Below are positions 32,759 through 44,719 of a stretch of DNA of 64,000 nt, in pieces. The stretch's first letter is position 1. The number at the start of each line of letters is the position of its first letter. The stretch comes from Porphyra umbilicalis (lineage: Eukaryota > Rhodophyta > Bangiophyceae > Bangiales > Bangiaceae), in assembly GCA_002049455.2 (NCBI GenBank), contig KV918814.1, positions 249,962 through 313,961 on the forward strand. The letters run 5' to 3'. A program made the position numbers and the translations under genes. The notes under the pieces are model-generated. The model did no database searches, was not told the origin of the DNA, and saw only the letters and a list, made by a program, of their open reading frames with translations.

Positions 32759-34297
32759 ATGGCGCCGGCGGCGGGCACCGCGGCGGCGGCGGCGGCGGCG
32801 GCGGCGGCCGCCGCCCCCCGCGCGCCCCCCGACGGGGGTCGGCGGGGGTCCCCCCCCCCCCCCCCCCCCTGTGGGCGCCAGCTGACCCCCCCGGCGGCCG
32901 CCGCGGCGGCGGCGCCCCCCCCCGCCACCCGCCCCCGTCACTGACGGAGCCGCTGCTGCGGCGGCGGCCGTCGCCGTCCCCCGCCGCCGTCGCCCGCCGC
33001 TCCTCCCTGCCGGCGGTGGCGGTGACGGCGGGTGCGCGGGCGCCCGGCGCGGCGGCGGCGGCGGCGGCGACGGGGGTGGGGGTGGGGGCGGCGGCGGCGG
33101 CCGCCGCCGCACCCGCCGCCGACGCCCCCCGCCGCGTGTGCGTGGTGTGCATGGACGCGGCGGCGGACGTGGTGTTGCGCCCGTGCGGGCACGCCCACTT
33201 TTGCCGCCGCTGCGTGCGGCGGCTGCCGCGCGTGGCGGCGGGGCGCCCGCTCGGGGGGGGCGCGCCGCGCAGCGCGCCGCCGCCGGCGGGGGTGCCGCCC
33301 GGGCGACTCGGGGCGCCGCCCGGCGGGGGCGGCGGGGGCGCGGCGGTCGGGCGGGGGGGGGCCCCCGCGGGGCGCCGCCCCCCCGCCGCCCCCGACCGGG
33401 TGGGGCCGTCCCCCGGTTCGTCCATCGGGTCCTCCACGTCGGGTTCTTTGGGGGGTGGGCGTCTGCCCCCACCGACGACGGGGACGTGGGAGACGACGCC
33501 GCCCCGGCCGCCCCCCGCCGCCGCTGCCCGACGTGCCGCACGCCCGTCCGCCGCCTCGGCCGACCGGCGCCGACGATTGCGTTTGTCGGCGCCGACGGCG
33601 GGGCGGTGCGGGCGCTCGTTGCCGCCGTTGCGGCGGCCTTTCCCCCCCCCCCCCCCGCCGCGGCGGCGGGGTTCGCGTCCCTCCCCCCCGCCCCCCCCGA
33701 CGCGGTGCGGGTGTGGTTGCCCCCCGCGCCGCCGCCGCCGCCGCCGCCGCCGTCGTCGGTGCAAGCGCCCCCCCGCGGGGCCGACGCGGGGGCGTCCCCC
33801 ACCCCCCCCCCCCGCGGCGGGGTGCCCCCCCACCGGCGGCCTTGACGCTCCTCCCGGTCGTCACGGGGGAGCGGCACCACGCGGCCGCGGCCGACGTTGG
33901 CCCCGCCGTGGCGGCCACGTTGCGCGCGTGCCGCCCCGCGGGCGTCGTGCTCGTCGCGCGCCTCGACTCCCTCGCGTCCTTTCGGGGGCTCCTCCACACG
34001 GACCTCGCGCTGCTCGCCGCCGACGCGGCCGCGACCGAGGCGGGCAAGGGGCGCCGGCGGGGCGGCGGCGGGGGCGGTGACGGGGGCGGCGGCGGCGGGG
34101 GTGGGGGCGGCGGCGGCGGCGGTGGCGGTGGCAGCGGCCGCCGCCGGCGCCCGCCGCGGGTGTGGGCGTTTGTGACGCCCGAGGGGAGCGGTGGGGGGCG
34201 CACCCCGGGGGGTGGTGGTTCGCCGCCCCGCGGAAGCGGGGGGCTCACCGGCGGTCCACCGGGCGGCTCTGGTGGCAGCCGCACGGCGGCTCATGGG

Positions 34298-34330
<33 letters not shown>

Positions 34331-34598
34331 ACGCGCCCCGTGTGCGAGGCGGACCTGCGGGCGGGCATGCACTATGTCGGCGCCCCGCGGAGGTGGCACC
34401 TGTGTCCGCTGGGGGAGGGCCCTGGGGGGAAGGGGGGGGGGGGGGGCGGGGGCCGGCGGGCCTCGCGGCAACGCTCGGTGCAATGGTGGGGGGGGGGGGG
34501 GGTTGCCCCCCGCCCCGCGCGGGCGGCCGCGCGACAGCCGCGCCGAGCGCCGCCGACGCGGGGCCGGGTGGGTGAAGCGGGGGCTGTGTGGGGCGTGA
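32759..34598 (+). CDS. RING-finger protein with long insert, probable E3 ubiquitin ligase
   Basis: Starts in GCCATGG with an Ala/Pro-rich leader. After a C run (about 32,850-32,869) the frame reads SLTEPLLRRRPSPSPAAV and leads into RRVCVVCMDAAADVVLRPCG then HAHFCRRC (33,133-33,220). These are the first six zinc ligands of a C3HC4 RING of the cIAP/MGRN1 kind. The last pair, RRRCPTCRTPVRRLG, follows about 110 residues later in another frame, beyond Gly/Pro-rich runs. Then come PTIAFVGADGGAVRALVAAV, VTGERHHAAAADVG and GVVLVARLDSLASFRGLL, and Gly-rich repeats. The 3' end is unresolved: stops at 34575, 34598 or 34780 depending on frame after G runs. RING proteins of this type recruit ubiquitin-conjugating enzymes; the substrate is unknown. 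Confidence 0.55.
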
Positions 34599-36403
34599 GC
34601 CGCTGTGATTGGGTGCGCCCCTCCGTCAAGGAAAAACAGAGGGCTCTGCGCTGCGTCCATTGCGCTCGGGGACAGCGGGGGGTGGAGCGGTTGCTCGGGC
34701 AGCGCCGCTCTGCAGGTGGGGTGGCGCCGTCGTCGGCAACCGGGGGTCTGCGGACCTCGCGCCGCGCAGAGCCCTGGTGACCAACGGACGCGTGCGGGCC
34801 CCCTTTGTGCAGCGCTCTGTCGGCACATTGACCCGATACGACGCTGCTCCGCGGAGCGCTTCACACGCCCAATGACGGTGGACGGTGGCGGCGGCGCGTG
34901 GGCCGCACCGCACGCCCACGCCGCCGTGGCATCGCCACGCTGGGCGGGGGAGGGGCGCTGGAACCTGCGCGGTTGGGCATGAGGTGTCCCTGCAAAGCGC
35001 GGAGGAGTATGGCAGACGTGCTCCTACGTCGAAATGCAAAAGGTCGTCGCCTCGTGTGGTGGCGGGGCTGCTCCGCGGCGGCGAGTGGGACCATTCGCGT
35101 CCCTACTGCACGTAACGGCAGTCCTCTTCAGCGTCCATCTTCAGCACTCACCTGCATGATGCTGTCGTCGGTTAGTACGCTATAAATGCTATCAACGCTT
35201 CGACGTGACCGTGGCGACGGATGCGGACTGCCCCGAGGCGAAAAGTGCCGAGGGGGGCGTTGTCTAGACCACAAAGTGGCGAGCTGGCCGGTCAAAGCGC
35301 GTCACACGGCCCACGCGCTCGACGTGCTCGATAGCACGGCGGCGGCGATCGACAGAGTACTTCCCAAAGGCTTGCCCGCGATCACCGCCTGCGCCAGTTC
35401 CAGGGGGCGCACAGGATCCCACTGCAGCTCGACGCGAAGACGTTTCTGCCGCAGGCGAAACAAGATCATTCACATCACTGACGTCGTGCGGAGGTGTTAT
35501 GCATGCGGACTACGTGATCGTCTCACTCACTCTCGATCGCTATAGTGCCAAGTCCCATGACATGGCGGAGGAGGCTGGTGTGCAGAGCGCAGAGGCAAAG
35601 TCGACGGTAGCTCGCGGGCGCCGGCCTTTGAAAGGCTGTATTGACTCGCATGTGGCCTATACAGGACCCGCTCTCAACCATTTTTTTCCTGAGCGTAGGC
35701 AACCAGCTGGTTGCCTACTCCCGCAGGAGAGGGGTGTCCAGCATGAGCACCACCTGCCTGGCATAGGGGATGGTCGCGCATTATGTTCTCACACGGTCGG
35801 CGAGGCGCCCGTGCGGCTGCTCCTGGGGTGCAATTGGGTTCCTGTCTGCTTCTTTTTATTTCTCGCGCCTGTCTGTCGTATTATGTTCTTACTTGCTTGT
35901 CGTGATGTTGGCAGCCGTCCCCGGACGACACTTCTAGAGCCTGTGCACCTGGCCTGGCCTTATGGTCGGACGCTTGGAGAACGTGATTGCGGGAGATCGT
36001 GCAGGTCGGCATATCTTGATGTGCTGCGCTGCCCGGGCCGGCATGACACCACGCACAGCGCGGACCAAAGGCCGAGTGCCAGAACGTCAAGCCACTTTGA
36101 TACCAACCGCTCGTCCGCGCAAGCAGCGGACAGCCCCCACACCTCGTCTGGCCATCGGCGGCCACCAGTTGCGTGCCCAGCGTGCGTGTCGCTGCCGCCC
36201 CTTCGCCCGGCCGCTCGGGAGCGGACCCGCGGGCCGACCGGCGCGCCCGTCCCCAGTGTCGCCCTCCCGGACTGTATGGCCGTCATCAGGCGCGGAACGG
36301 CATCGCGGCCTCGTCCCGACGATGCAGCCCGAGCGCGGCGGGGCTGTGACCGAGCGGGCGCTCGGGGCGGCCGCAAACAGGCGCCGCGGCACGCGTGTCG
36401 CCA
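34599..36403. other. Intergenic, lower GC, no supportable gene
   Basis: Composition becomes balanced from about 35,100. Contains a 24-bp palindrome (35695-35718). Open frames such as the one across 35,499-36,629 show no domain and overlap the next inverted-repeat element. Confidence 0.35.
35695..35718. repeat. 24-bp perfect palindrome
   Basis: Each arm is GTAGGCAACCAG, meeting without spacer. It lies in balanced-composition DNA with no gene nearby. Confidence 0.7.
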
Positions 36404-36722
36404 CGCACGTGCTGCGCCGACGGCAGTGGCGACAGCGGCCGCGGCGGCGGGCGCGCCACCCCGCCCGCGTGGCGATCTCGGTGGCCGGGGGGGGGGGGGG
36501 GGGGGGCGAGACCAAAAGTGCGGGCCACGCGTCCGCTGCCGCCGGTGGCGGGCCCCCGCCACTGCCACCGTCGGGAGTTGGTACCAGCCAAACGAACGCC
36601 AGACGAAACGAACGAAAAACAAACGATGATTCCGTCTGGCATTCGTCTGTTCGTCGTCTGGCAATCGTCTGACACACGAGCGCCAGACGCGAGCCAGACG
36701 AAAGCCAGTTTCGTAAGCTCGG
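36404..36722 (+). repeat. Long inverted repeat, left, with CAGACGAA words
   Basis: Partner of 37911-38230. At least six CAGACGAA/TTCGTCTG-type words occur in 36,595-36,710. Confidence 0.5.
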
Positions 36723-37910
36723 TAACTCGACGGTCGTGGCACGTGCGCGGACCAAATCTAGAGCGGGCAGGTCATGCCTTCGTCAGTGGGCTGGCTTGTG
36801 CGGCCCGACGGCACACCGAGTCTCTCCAGGAGCCTGCAAGTGGTCAAGGTCTCGCTGCTGACAGCAAAGAAATAACTCTTTTCCCTACTGCCCATCTGCT
36901 TGCGGACTTCACGTCGTGACGAGGACAAATGGTGGTAACTGACACGCCTGAAGGCCGCTCTCCGAGGGCTACGGTGCTACGTCATGGATAGCGGCATGCA
37001 GCAACTAAGTACGCTGTGTCGTCGTCCATGGCGTCCCCTGTGGCCACCCAGAGCGCCTTGTAACCGTGTTTCTTTCGAAGTTTAAAATTCACGTGGTCAG
37101 GAGAGGGCGCGAGTGGAAGCAAGAGGAGAGGGCCCGCTGTGCGTTTGAGACGACAAGGCCTCTGTTCGTCTTGCCCTTCGCAGCCCCGGCCCGCCCCGGT
37201 GAGTCCTTGCTCGCCCTCGCGCCGCGTGTTGCTCCTTCGCTGCCCCCCGCTCCATCCGCTGGACCCCCCCACTGTCGGGGCCGCTCTCCTCAACCTCTTT
37301 GTTGCATCGTTGTCTGTTTTACTTACTCCCCCCTTATCCAATGTTGACACCAGAGGTACGCGGAGGGGGTGGCGGCGCTCTTTTCGTGAGATGAGAAGCC
37401 AGTGTCATGCCTCCACGGCGCCCTCTGCCGGGAGTGGTGGTGGGATGTGGGGAGCGAGTTGGGGCAGTCGGTGACGCTTGTGCTGGTGGTGGCGTGGTAC
37501 ATTGGATGAGAGTTAGAGGGCGGTTGGTAGTGGATCTTTGGACCTGTGTACCAGCATATGGTGGGATGGCTAGCAGAGATGGCGCTGACAGGGAGGCTGC
37601 GGATGGCATGAGGGGGGCGTGGGTAGGCTGGCGTGGGGGCGGGGTGGCGACGCGGTAGGTAGAGCGGTGGGGTTGTAGGTGCAGCGGCGGGGTGGTAGGT
37701 GGGCCGACGGGGTGGCGAGGCTGGACTGCCGGGGGGGCCCGGCCGGTCCGTACCGGCGGGCAGGACGAATCGTTCGTATGACTGGGCTAAACTATAGCCT
37801 CTAACGGGCAATACAAAGGTAATGCAGGCACACAAAGACTTAGAGAGGTACAGAGATGGATCTGCTGACACCTGCGCTCATGGCCTATCCAGCTTGGTCG
37901 ATATGCCCAA

Positions 37911-38230
37911 ACGTTCTGCCAAACGAAACACAGACGAAGCGAACGCACGACAAGCTTACGAACGGGCAGACGAAAACCCGTTCGTCTGGCGACCGTCTGT
38001 CAAACGCCTGCCAGACGAAAGGCTTACGAAACCGGCTTTCGTCTGGTTGGTACCAACCTCCGACGACGGCGGGGCCCCCCGCCACGCCGTGGCGACGGGC
38101 GCCGGCCCGTTGGTCGCCCCCTCGCCAAACCCCCCCCCCCGCCCGCACCCGTTGACCGCGGGACCGGTGAAAGTGTATCATTACCGAGCGCGGGCCTCTG
38201 TCAGCAGCGCCAACAACGGGGTCACGTGCG
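37911..38230 (-). repeat. Long inverted repeat, right, with CAGACGAA words
   Basis: Partner of 36404-36722 in inverted orientation. The CAGACGAA words cluster in 37,915-38,050. Confidence 0.5.
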
Positions 38231-40273
38231 CCCGAAAATTTTGTGGGTGACGCGCCCCGCCCGCGGCTGGAACCGCCCGCGCGCCCCGCGGGCGCGACCG
38301 CCACGTTGGCTGCCGGAAGCGCCGCGCGCGTGGGGCTGCGCGCGCGCCTCCACCGGCGCGCGCACGCACGCCCCCCGCAGACGTGTGTTCACGCGCGCGT
38401 TGTGGACGGCGCCCACAAGCCAACCTCGCGGCCGCTGTCGGCCGCGGCCGTCCACGTGCTTGTGGCACTGCGACAGCCGCTGGGACTGGCAGGGCAGCGC
38501 GCCGTCGGCCGCCGGGCCGCTGCGGGGGGGGGCGCTCATTGTCAGCCAACGCGGCATCGGCGCAGTGGTGTGGCGCTCACCCCAGCGGACCGCCACACCC
38601 CGACCCCCCCCCCCCCCCCCCCCCCCCCATGGCGGGTTATCGAGGGCGGCGGCGGCGTGCCACGGACGGCACGCGGACGGGGGCGGTCGCCTCTGCCCGC
38701 GTGTTTTATTTAGCGGGCGCGCGCGTGTTGAGCAACAAGCGAGTTCGGGCATCTGGGAGTTGGATGATGGGGGGGGGGGGGGGCGGGCAGGGGGGAGGCG
38801 ACCGCGCGGCGGGCCGGATCCGGGTGTGGGGGGACGGCTCTGATCTGGCCCCGGTGGCATCGCACAAACGTGCGCGGCACGCGGCGGCGGCGCGCGGATG
38901 GGCCTGGTGCCACGTGCGCGAGGCGGCAACGGGAGGCGGGGGGGGGCTTGGGGGTCGGATGATGGGGCGCGACGGCAACGGGGCTGGGCTTGGCCCAAGG
39001 AGGCTCCGGGGGGGTGTGGAGTTACAGCCCCAACCAGGAGCGGTGCGGCGCAGGCGTACGCGGCGTTGCTGCAAGCACAGCTCGGGTGGCGAGTGGGAGG
39101 AAGCCCAGGTGGCGGCGGCGCAGGCACAAGCGCGGGCGACGGGGCGGGCGGCTGCCAGCCGCGCTGGGCGGTGCGGGTGTGCCCCACGCCGCTCCCCGCC
39201 CGCGCCTCCACCTCGCCGTCCCGCGGGGACGCCCACCGTGGCCGAGGGGGGGGGGGGGGTGTGTGTGTTGGCGCCCGCTGCCGCTGCGAGACCGCGCCGT
39301 GACGTTGCCCCGGCGCGGGCCGACGACAGTGCGTCGGCCGCGTGGCGGGCGGCTGCTCGTAGCGCGGTTTGCTACTGTGTGCCAACCGGCCGCGCAGGTG
39401 GACCACCGGGCGCATTGGGGGGTGTGGCGGCCGGCCCCGCGCCGCGCGTGCGCGGCCGTGTCTGGGCGGGCCCCCCCGGTTGGCCGCCTTTGCATGGCCT
39501 TCTTGCTCTCTCTTGTCCCTCTGTCTTTTTTTTTTGCAGTTGGCTCCCCCTTGTGACCGCCGGCTGTTGGCTCCCGTACGCTCGGCGGCGTCGGCCGCCC
39601 CCGACCGCCGTACACGTACGGGCGGGGAGAGAGACTGGGGGGGGGGTGGTGCCCGGTGGCAATCCCGGCTGGCCGCTGGCAGCCGTCGGCGCACCGCCCG
39701 GCGAGGGGGCGGGCCCCGCGGCTTGCCGACCGCCCAAACGTGCGCTACGGGGAGGAGGAGCGACGCTGCTGCCGACGCGGGCTGCTGAACTCGGGGAGCA
39801 CGGCCCGGCGGACTGGTGTGCGAGTCGCACCCGCCGCCCACCGCTGGCATTCGCTGCTTTCCCCGCTTCTCTCCGTCCCGGCCCCTTTCCTCACCTTTCG
39901 TTAGCCGCGTTCTCTACTTGTTCCACGACCAACCCCCCGGCCGGTGAGTGGCGGGTCCCATCGTGCCCATCTTTTTTTCCACCAGTGGCTCCAGGGGAGC
40001 CGCTGGGGAGCTACCGCTCACGCCCTACGGCGGCTGCCGGCGGTGGCGCTGTTGGTGGTGTGGGTGGTGGTGGTGGGGACGACCCGACCATCCCTCCGCA
40101 CCCACTCCACACGTACGTGCGTCGCACACCGACGAGCGTTCCCCTGACGTCCAGTGCCTCACGCGGTGCCGCTCCCGCCTCCGGCCGACCTTCCCCCCCC
40201 CCCCCCCCCCCCCGTCCTGTACCTCACGTAGCGCCGGCGCCGGCGGCGCCACTACCCGAGGCCCCCCGGCGTG
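38231..40273. other. Upstream region of the lipase gene
   Basis: GC-rich, with a pure C run at about 38,604-38,629 and open frames I consider shadows, including an open stretch in the lipase frame. At 39,505-39,539 is a strong 3' splice-site pattern: a pyrimidine tract, twelve T, then GCAG. An intron in the 5' untranslated region of the lipase gene is therefore plausible. Confidence 0.4.
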
Positions 40274-43200
40274 ATGAACTTTGCGGGCGTCGGCGGCGGG
40301 CGGCCGCGGGTCCCCCGCGGCGTCGACGTTGGCCCGAGCCGCTCCGCGTCGTTTGCGACTGGCGACTTGTCGGGCGCCGGCGGCGAGCGGCGGGCGCCCC
40401 CCCCCGCGGCGTTTTGGCCGAGGAGGCCTACGAGGCGGGGGACGCGGAGAGCGCGGGCGCGGCGGGCGTCGGCTTGGATGGGGGGCGGCGGGCCTCGGAC
40501 GCGCGGTTAGCGCCACCGCCAGGGGACCCCCCTGCGCCGTCAGCGGCGACGGCGGCGGCAGCCGCGGCGGCGGCGGCACCACCGGCGGCCGCCACCCCCG
40601 CCCGCCTCCGCCCGCCGCTGGGCATGATTCGCGGGAGCGGCACGGAAATTGTCAAGGGCTCCGTCCCCCCCCCCGAAGTGAGCGTCGCGCAAGCGGGGCC
40701 CCTGACGGTCGTCGCCGGGCCCGTGGTGAAGCGGCGAGCGCTCGGGCGCGGGCGGCGGCGCAGCGGCGGCGGCGGCGACGGGGCAACCGACCTGCTAAAC
40801 GGCGGCGACGGCGACGGCGGCGACGGCGACAGCAACGAGGAGGAGGACGCGCTGGGCGGCGGCGGGGGCGGCAAGAGTGGCGACGATGACGACCGCTTCT
40901 CCGAGCGGGATTCGGACGACGAGCCCGAGGGCGTGGGCGGGCGCCACCCGCTGCCCGGTGGCGACGATGACGACGAGGAGGCGGTGTCGTTGCACCTGGC
41001 CGCCCGCCAGTACGTCAAGCTGGAGGTCATCCAAGCGCGCGAAATCAGCTACCTCCTCCACTGGCTGCACGCGTCGGCGCTCGTCGGCCTCCTCTACTCG
41101 GTTGCCATCATTGTCCTTGCCAACACCCAATACCTGCTGCTGCTGCCCGACTCGCCGAGCCGCAAATCCGGGGCGGTTTTGCGGTTGTACGACTTCCCCG
41201 AAGCCTTCTCCTGGTTCACGTACGTGGCCAACCTGATGGTCTTTGCCTATGCCCTGCTGCTCTTTATCGTCTACGCGGTGCGCATCGCGCGGCTGCCGGC
41301 GCGCAACCGCACCCACGAGCAGATCTGGGTGCTGCTGCTGACCGCCGCCGTGGCTGTCTACACCAACCCTTACGAAGTCGTTGTGCGGCTGCTGCAGACG
41401 CAGGGCGTCGAGTTTGTCGGCCAGAGCTGGTACTCCCCCGTGACGCAGGTCTACTCGGTCGTGCAGACGAGCGCTTTTACGCTGTCCACCCTCTTTTACG
41501 TGTGGGCGTCGGTGCATTCGTACCGCATCCTCGACGGCCGCATCCGGTGGGGCTTTTACGTGCCCAAGTTGGCCGTCCTCGCCGTTTATGTTGGCGCCAA
41601 GGCGTTTGTCCACCTGCACTACAAGGTGTACCTGTCGGAGCTGCCCTTTGCGTCCATAGTCGCCATGCTCTTTGTTTACTCAGAGACGGGCCAGTGGCCG
41701 CGGGAAGGCGTCATTTCCGTGTCGCTCATCACCGCGTACGAGGTGGCGCTCATTGGGTGGATCATGCGGTCCATCCTCGTGACCAAGAACGTGCTCAAGC
41801 GGACCGACTACATGAAGTTCCGCACGAAGCAGATTGGCTTCCGCTTCTTCCTCTACCACAACCTGACCTTCTACATTGTCTACTGGGCGGTATTTGTCAT
41901 GCTGCTCCTTTCCATGCCCGTCGGGCCGCAGGTTATCAGTTTGGCGGTCAATGGGATCTCCTACCTGGAAGTCCAGTACGTGCCGTGTGGGATCCTTGTG
42001 TTGCTGCTGGCGTACGTGACCGTTGACGCGTATGTCAATCTGCCCGCCGACGCCGTGGGCTTCCGTGGCTGGTTTGTGCCACGGCAGCCCAAGGCGCTGG
42101 CAGCGGCCACCGCCGCCGCAGCCGCCGCCTCGGCTGCTGGCGCCAGGGCGGGTGCCGAGGAGGAGGGGCGGCCAACCCCCTCGCAGCGCGGCGCTGAGCC
42201 GTACGCGGCGGGCGCGTACGGGGGCGGGGACACGCCGCTGGAAGACGAGATGGCGCCCATCACCTACCGCAAGCGGGAGCCTCCCTCCTTCTCTGGCGTC
42301 GCGCCCGACCTGCAGACCAACTGCTTCGTGATGCAGACGCACGTGATGCTGTTCAACTTTGCGTGGCTGGTCTACTACTACGGGACGCCCAAGCTCGAGT
42401 CCTTCAGGCCTGACCAGAACACGCTGTCGTTTGTCGTCTCGGAGTACATCTCTGAGGCCTTGACGGACACGCACGTGCTGGTCGTTGACGGTGCGGACCG
42501 CATCGTTGTGGCGTTCAAAGGCACAACGTCGACGCGGAACCTCAAGACCGACCTCAACATCTACCACGTGCGGGCGGCGAGCGCGCTGCCGACGCGGCTG
42601 GCCGAGGACACCCCCGACTCGATTACCAACGAGGGGGTGCTGGGCGCGCGGGACTTTAAGCGCGCCAAGATTCACAAGGGCTTTGCGCTCGCCTACGCGT
42701 CGGTCGCCGCCCCGCTGCTGCGGCGGCTGCAAGCGCTGCTCGCCGAGCGCCGCCGCCCGATTTTCCTCACCGGCCACTCGCTGGGCGGGGCGCTCGCAAC
42801 AATCTGCTCCTTTGACTTACACCTGCGGCTTGGCCTCGGCCGCCGGGAGCTCTTTGTATCGACGTTTGGCGCGCCGCGGCCGGGCAATGACGCCTTTCGG
42901 CGGCTCTACGACGCCAAGATCCCCATCCACTGGCGCATCGTGGTCGGCCCAGACGTGGTTGCCAAGCTCCCCAAGGTCGGCTACCGGCACGTTGGCAAAA
43001 AGGTGCTGCTCAACAGCAGCGGCGAGCTGTTCCTCGACCCCAACGCGCTCGAACTCAAACTCTGGCACGGCGACACGGCGAGCATCCTCTACCACCGCAA
43101 AGCGAGTTACCTCCTCGCCATGCGCGCGTGGTGCGAGCGCCACCACGGGTCGGTGTACACGCCCCCGTTTTGGTCCTTCCCCTACTCGTCGGACGATTGG

Positions 43201-43560
43201 AAGCGGTTTGGCGGCGCGGGCAGCGGCGGGTCGGGGTCCCCCAAGGGCACGACCCGCTCGGGGAGCCTCTTTGGGGGTGGGGGCGCCAACAGCGCGGGCA
43301 GCAGCATGCTCAGCCGGCGCCTGTCGCGCAAGGGCAACACGCGGATACTCAAGCTCGACGCGATGGTCGAGGCCCTCGACGGTGGGGGCGGTGCCAAGGC
43401 GGGCGCCCCCGACGCGGCGGTGGACGCGGACGCGACCGCCGTGGCCGCGCCCCTCTCCCGCGAGGCGGCGGCCATTGACCGGTGGCGGCGGCTGACGAGC
43501 CAATTACTCGCCCATGAGGCGTCGGGCGCCGCCGCCCCGTACGTGACTGTGCAGCTGTAG
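40274..43560 (+). CDS. Eight-helix (Wntless/GOST-like) membrane protein fused to class 3 lipase
   Basis: About 1,096 residues. The first 260 are low-complexity with acidic runs (GGDDDDEEAVSLHLA). Residues about 260-590 hold eight hydrophobic helices; the first (HASALVGLLYSVAIIVLAN) is separated from the other seven, which include FSWFTYVANLMVFAYALLLF, an arrangement like Wntless/GOST proteins. An Ala-rich linker follows, then a class 3 lipase domain (about 680-960). It has VVAFKGTTSTRNLKTDLN, KIHKGFALAY, the nucleophile elbow FLTGHSLGGALATI (Ser about 835), STFGAPRPGND, and VVGPDVVAKLP with the likely catalytic Asp. A His in ILYHRKASYLLA may complete the triad. The N-terminal frame (MNFAGVGGGRPRVPRGVDVG) joins the main frame through a C run near 40,400. 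It probably acts on acyl lipids at an endomembrane. Confidence 0.85.
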
Positions 43561-44719
43561 CGCGTCGGAGCGGAGGGGGGAAGAACCCGCGCAGGGATTG
43601 GTGTCGTTGCTGTGCGTTGCATTTTCTTTTTTCCGCGCCACGTCGGCCGCGCTCCCTCTACGCCCTGCCGCGCGCCCGCCTGCGTCGCTGCGGTTTTTTT
43701 TCGTGTGGCGGCCGGCGTCTGACCCAAGCAAAGCCCCCCCCCCCGCCCCCCCCCCAAACCTATTCGATGCCCGCGAAGCGCCCCCACGTGGAGATCGCAC
43801 TCGTGCTCTCACACGTGGGGAGATTCACCGTGCGTTTTTTTTTGGCAGGGTGGCCCAAACCTCTCGTGGCAGCGTGTGTGTGCTTGGGTGACCCCCGCGC
43901 GACAGCACATGCACACCCCCCTCGCAGGTGGGGTGGGGTTGGCGCACACACACCCTCTTTACAGTCCAGCAGGGGGGTCCTTGTCCTCGACGGACAGCTG
44001 GCAGGCCCGGCCGACCGCGTTGGCGCACGTGTCAAATGGGACACACCCGCACACGTGCAACGGCGCGTGCGCATTGGCCCAACGGGCCCGACGGAGAGAT
44101 GCGTGGCATGTAATCGGCAACGCAGTTGGCGCACGCCCGTCGCGCGGATGGCACTCGATGCTGTGACCGACGCTGCCACGGCGCGGTGCTCCTTAAATGG
44201 GGTGGAGGACCACAGTGGCTGTTTTGGGTGTGGTGGACACAGCTTGGCACGGCCGCGCGCGCGCGGCCGAAAAGAGGGGGACTGGGGGCGAGCGACCCCG
44301 CGCGGGGCGGCCGCCTGCCGGTCGCCGCCGTCCCCCCCCCGTGCGTGCCGCCGTGCACGCGGCGTCGCCCGCCCGTCCGCCCCCTGCACGGCCGTAGCCG
44401 CCCGCCCGCCCGTGCGGTTGCCGCGCCGCCGTCGCCGTCGTCGCATCCCCGACACCCGCGGCGGCGTGCGCGTGGGCGGGGTGGGGGCGCCCCCCGCGCG
44501 GCGCGCGGCGACGCGTCGACGCGCGGTCCGCCGCGCGTACCGCCCGTCGACCGGCGGGTCGGCGACGCGGTCGCGGGCGGGGGCGCGCGCCGGTCGGGCG
44601 GCCGCGTCGGGGGCGCACCCGCCTTGCCCGCCTGCCGCCGCCGGTCGCCCGCCGTCGGTCCGTGTCGCGCCCGTCGCGCCGCCCCGCGCCGCGCGCGGCC
44701 GCCCGCGGCGGTTGCAGCC
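43561..44719. other. Intergenic region between same-strand genes
   Basis: Downstream of the lipase and upstream of the GRAM-VASt gene. T and C runs at 43,690-43,760 are near the lipase 3' end. 44,260-44,700 is very GC-rich. No gene seen. Confidence 0.4.

Larger units (their letters stand above)
36404..38230. mobile_element. Element with about 320-bp diverged inverted repeats, MULE-like
   Basis: Left (36404-36722) and right (37911-38230) regions are inverted copies with many indels. Matching landmarks run from outside to inside: CGCACGTG, GACAG(A/C)GGCC, a G run followed by CGAG, ACCAA and CGGGCC, GTGGCGGG, CCGTCG, TTGGTACCA. Then come multiple CCAGACGAA words in both orientations and CCAGACGAAAGCC(A/G)GTTTCGTAAGC. 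The interior (1.2 kb) has no recognisable transposase. Long terminal repeats full of short motifs suggest a Mutator-like non-autonomous element. I could not fix exact ends or a 9-bp duplication. Confidence 0.5.

Noticed and set aside
31493-34864. 1,123-codon open frame on the minus strand
   Set aside because: It is antisense to the RING gene, consists almost wholly of Arg/Pro/Ala/Gly, and arises because stop codons are rare in such GC-rich DNA.
38383-40273. Very long open frame continuing upstream of the lipase start
   Set aside because: The stretch before 40274 is low-complexity, has no domain, and contains a probable splice acceptor. A start at 40274 with a C-run frame change gives a sensible N-terminus.
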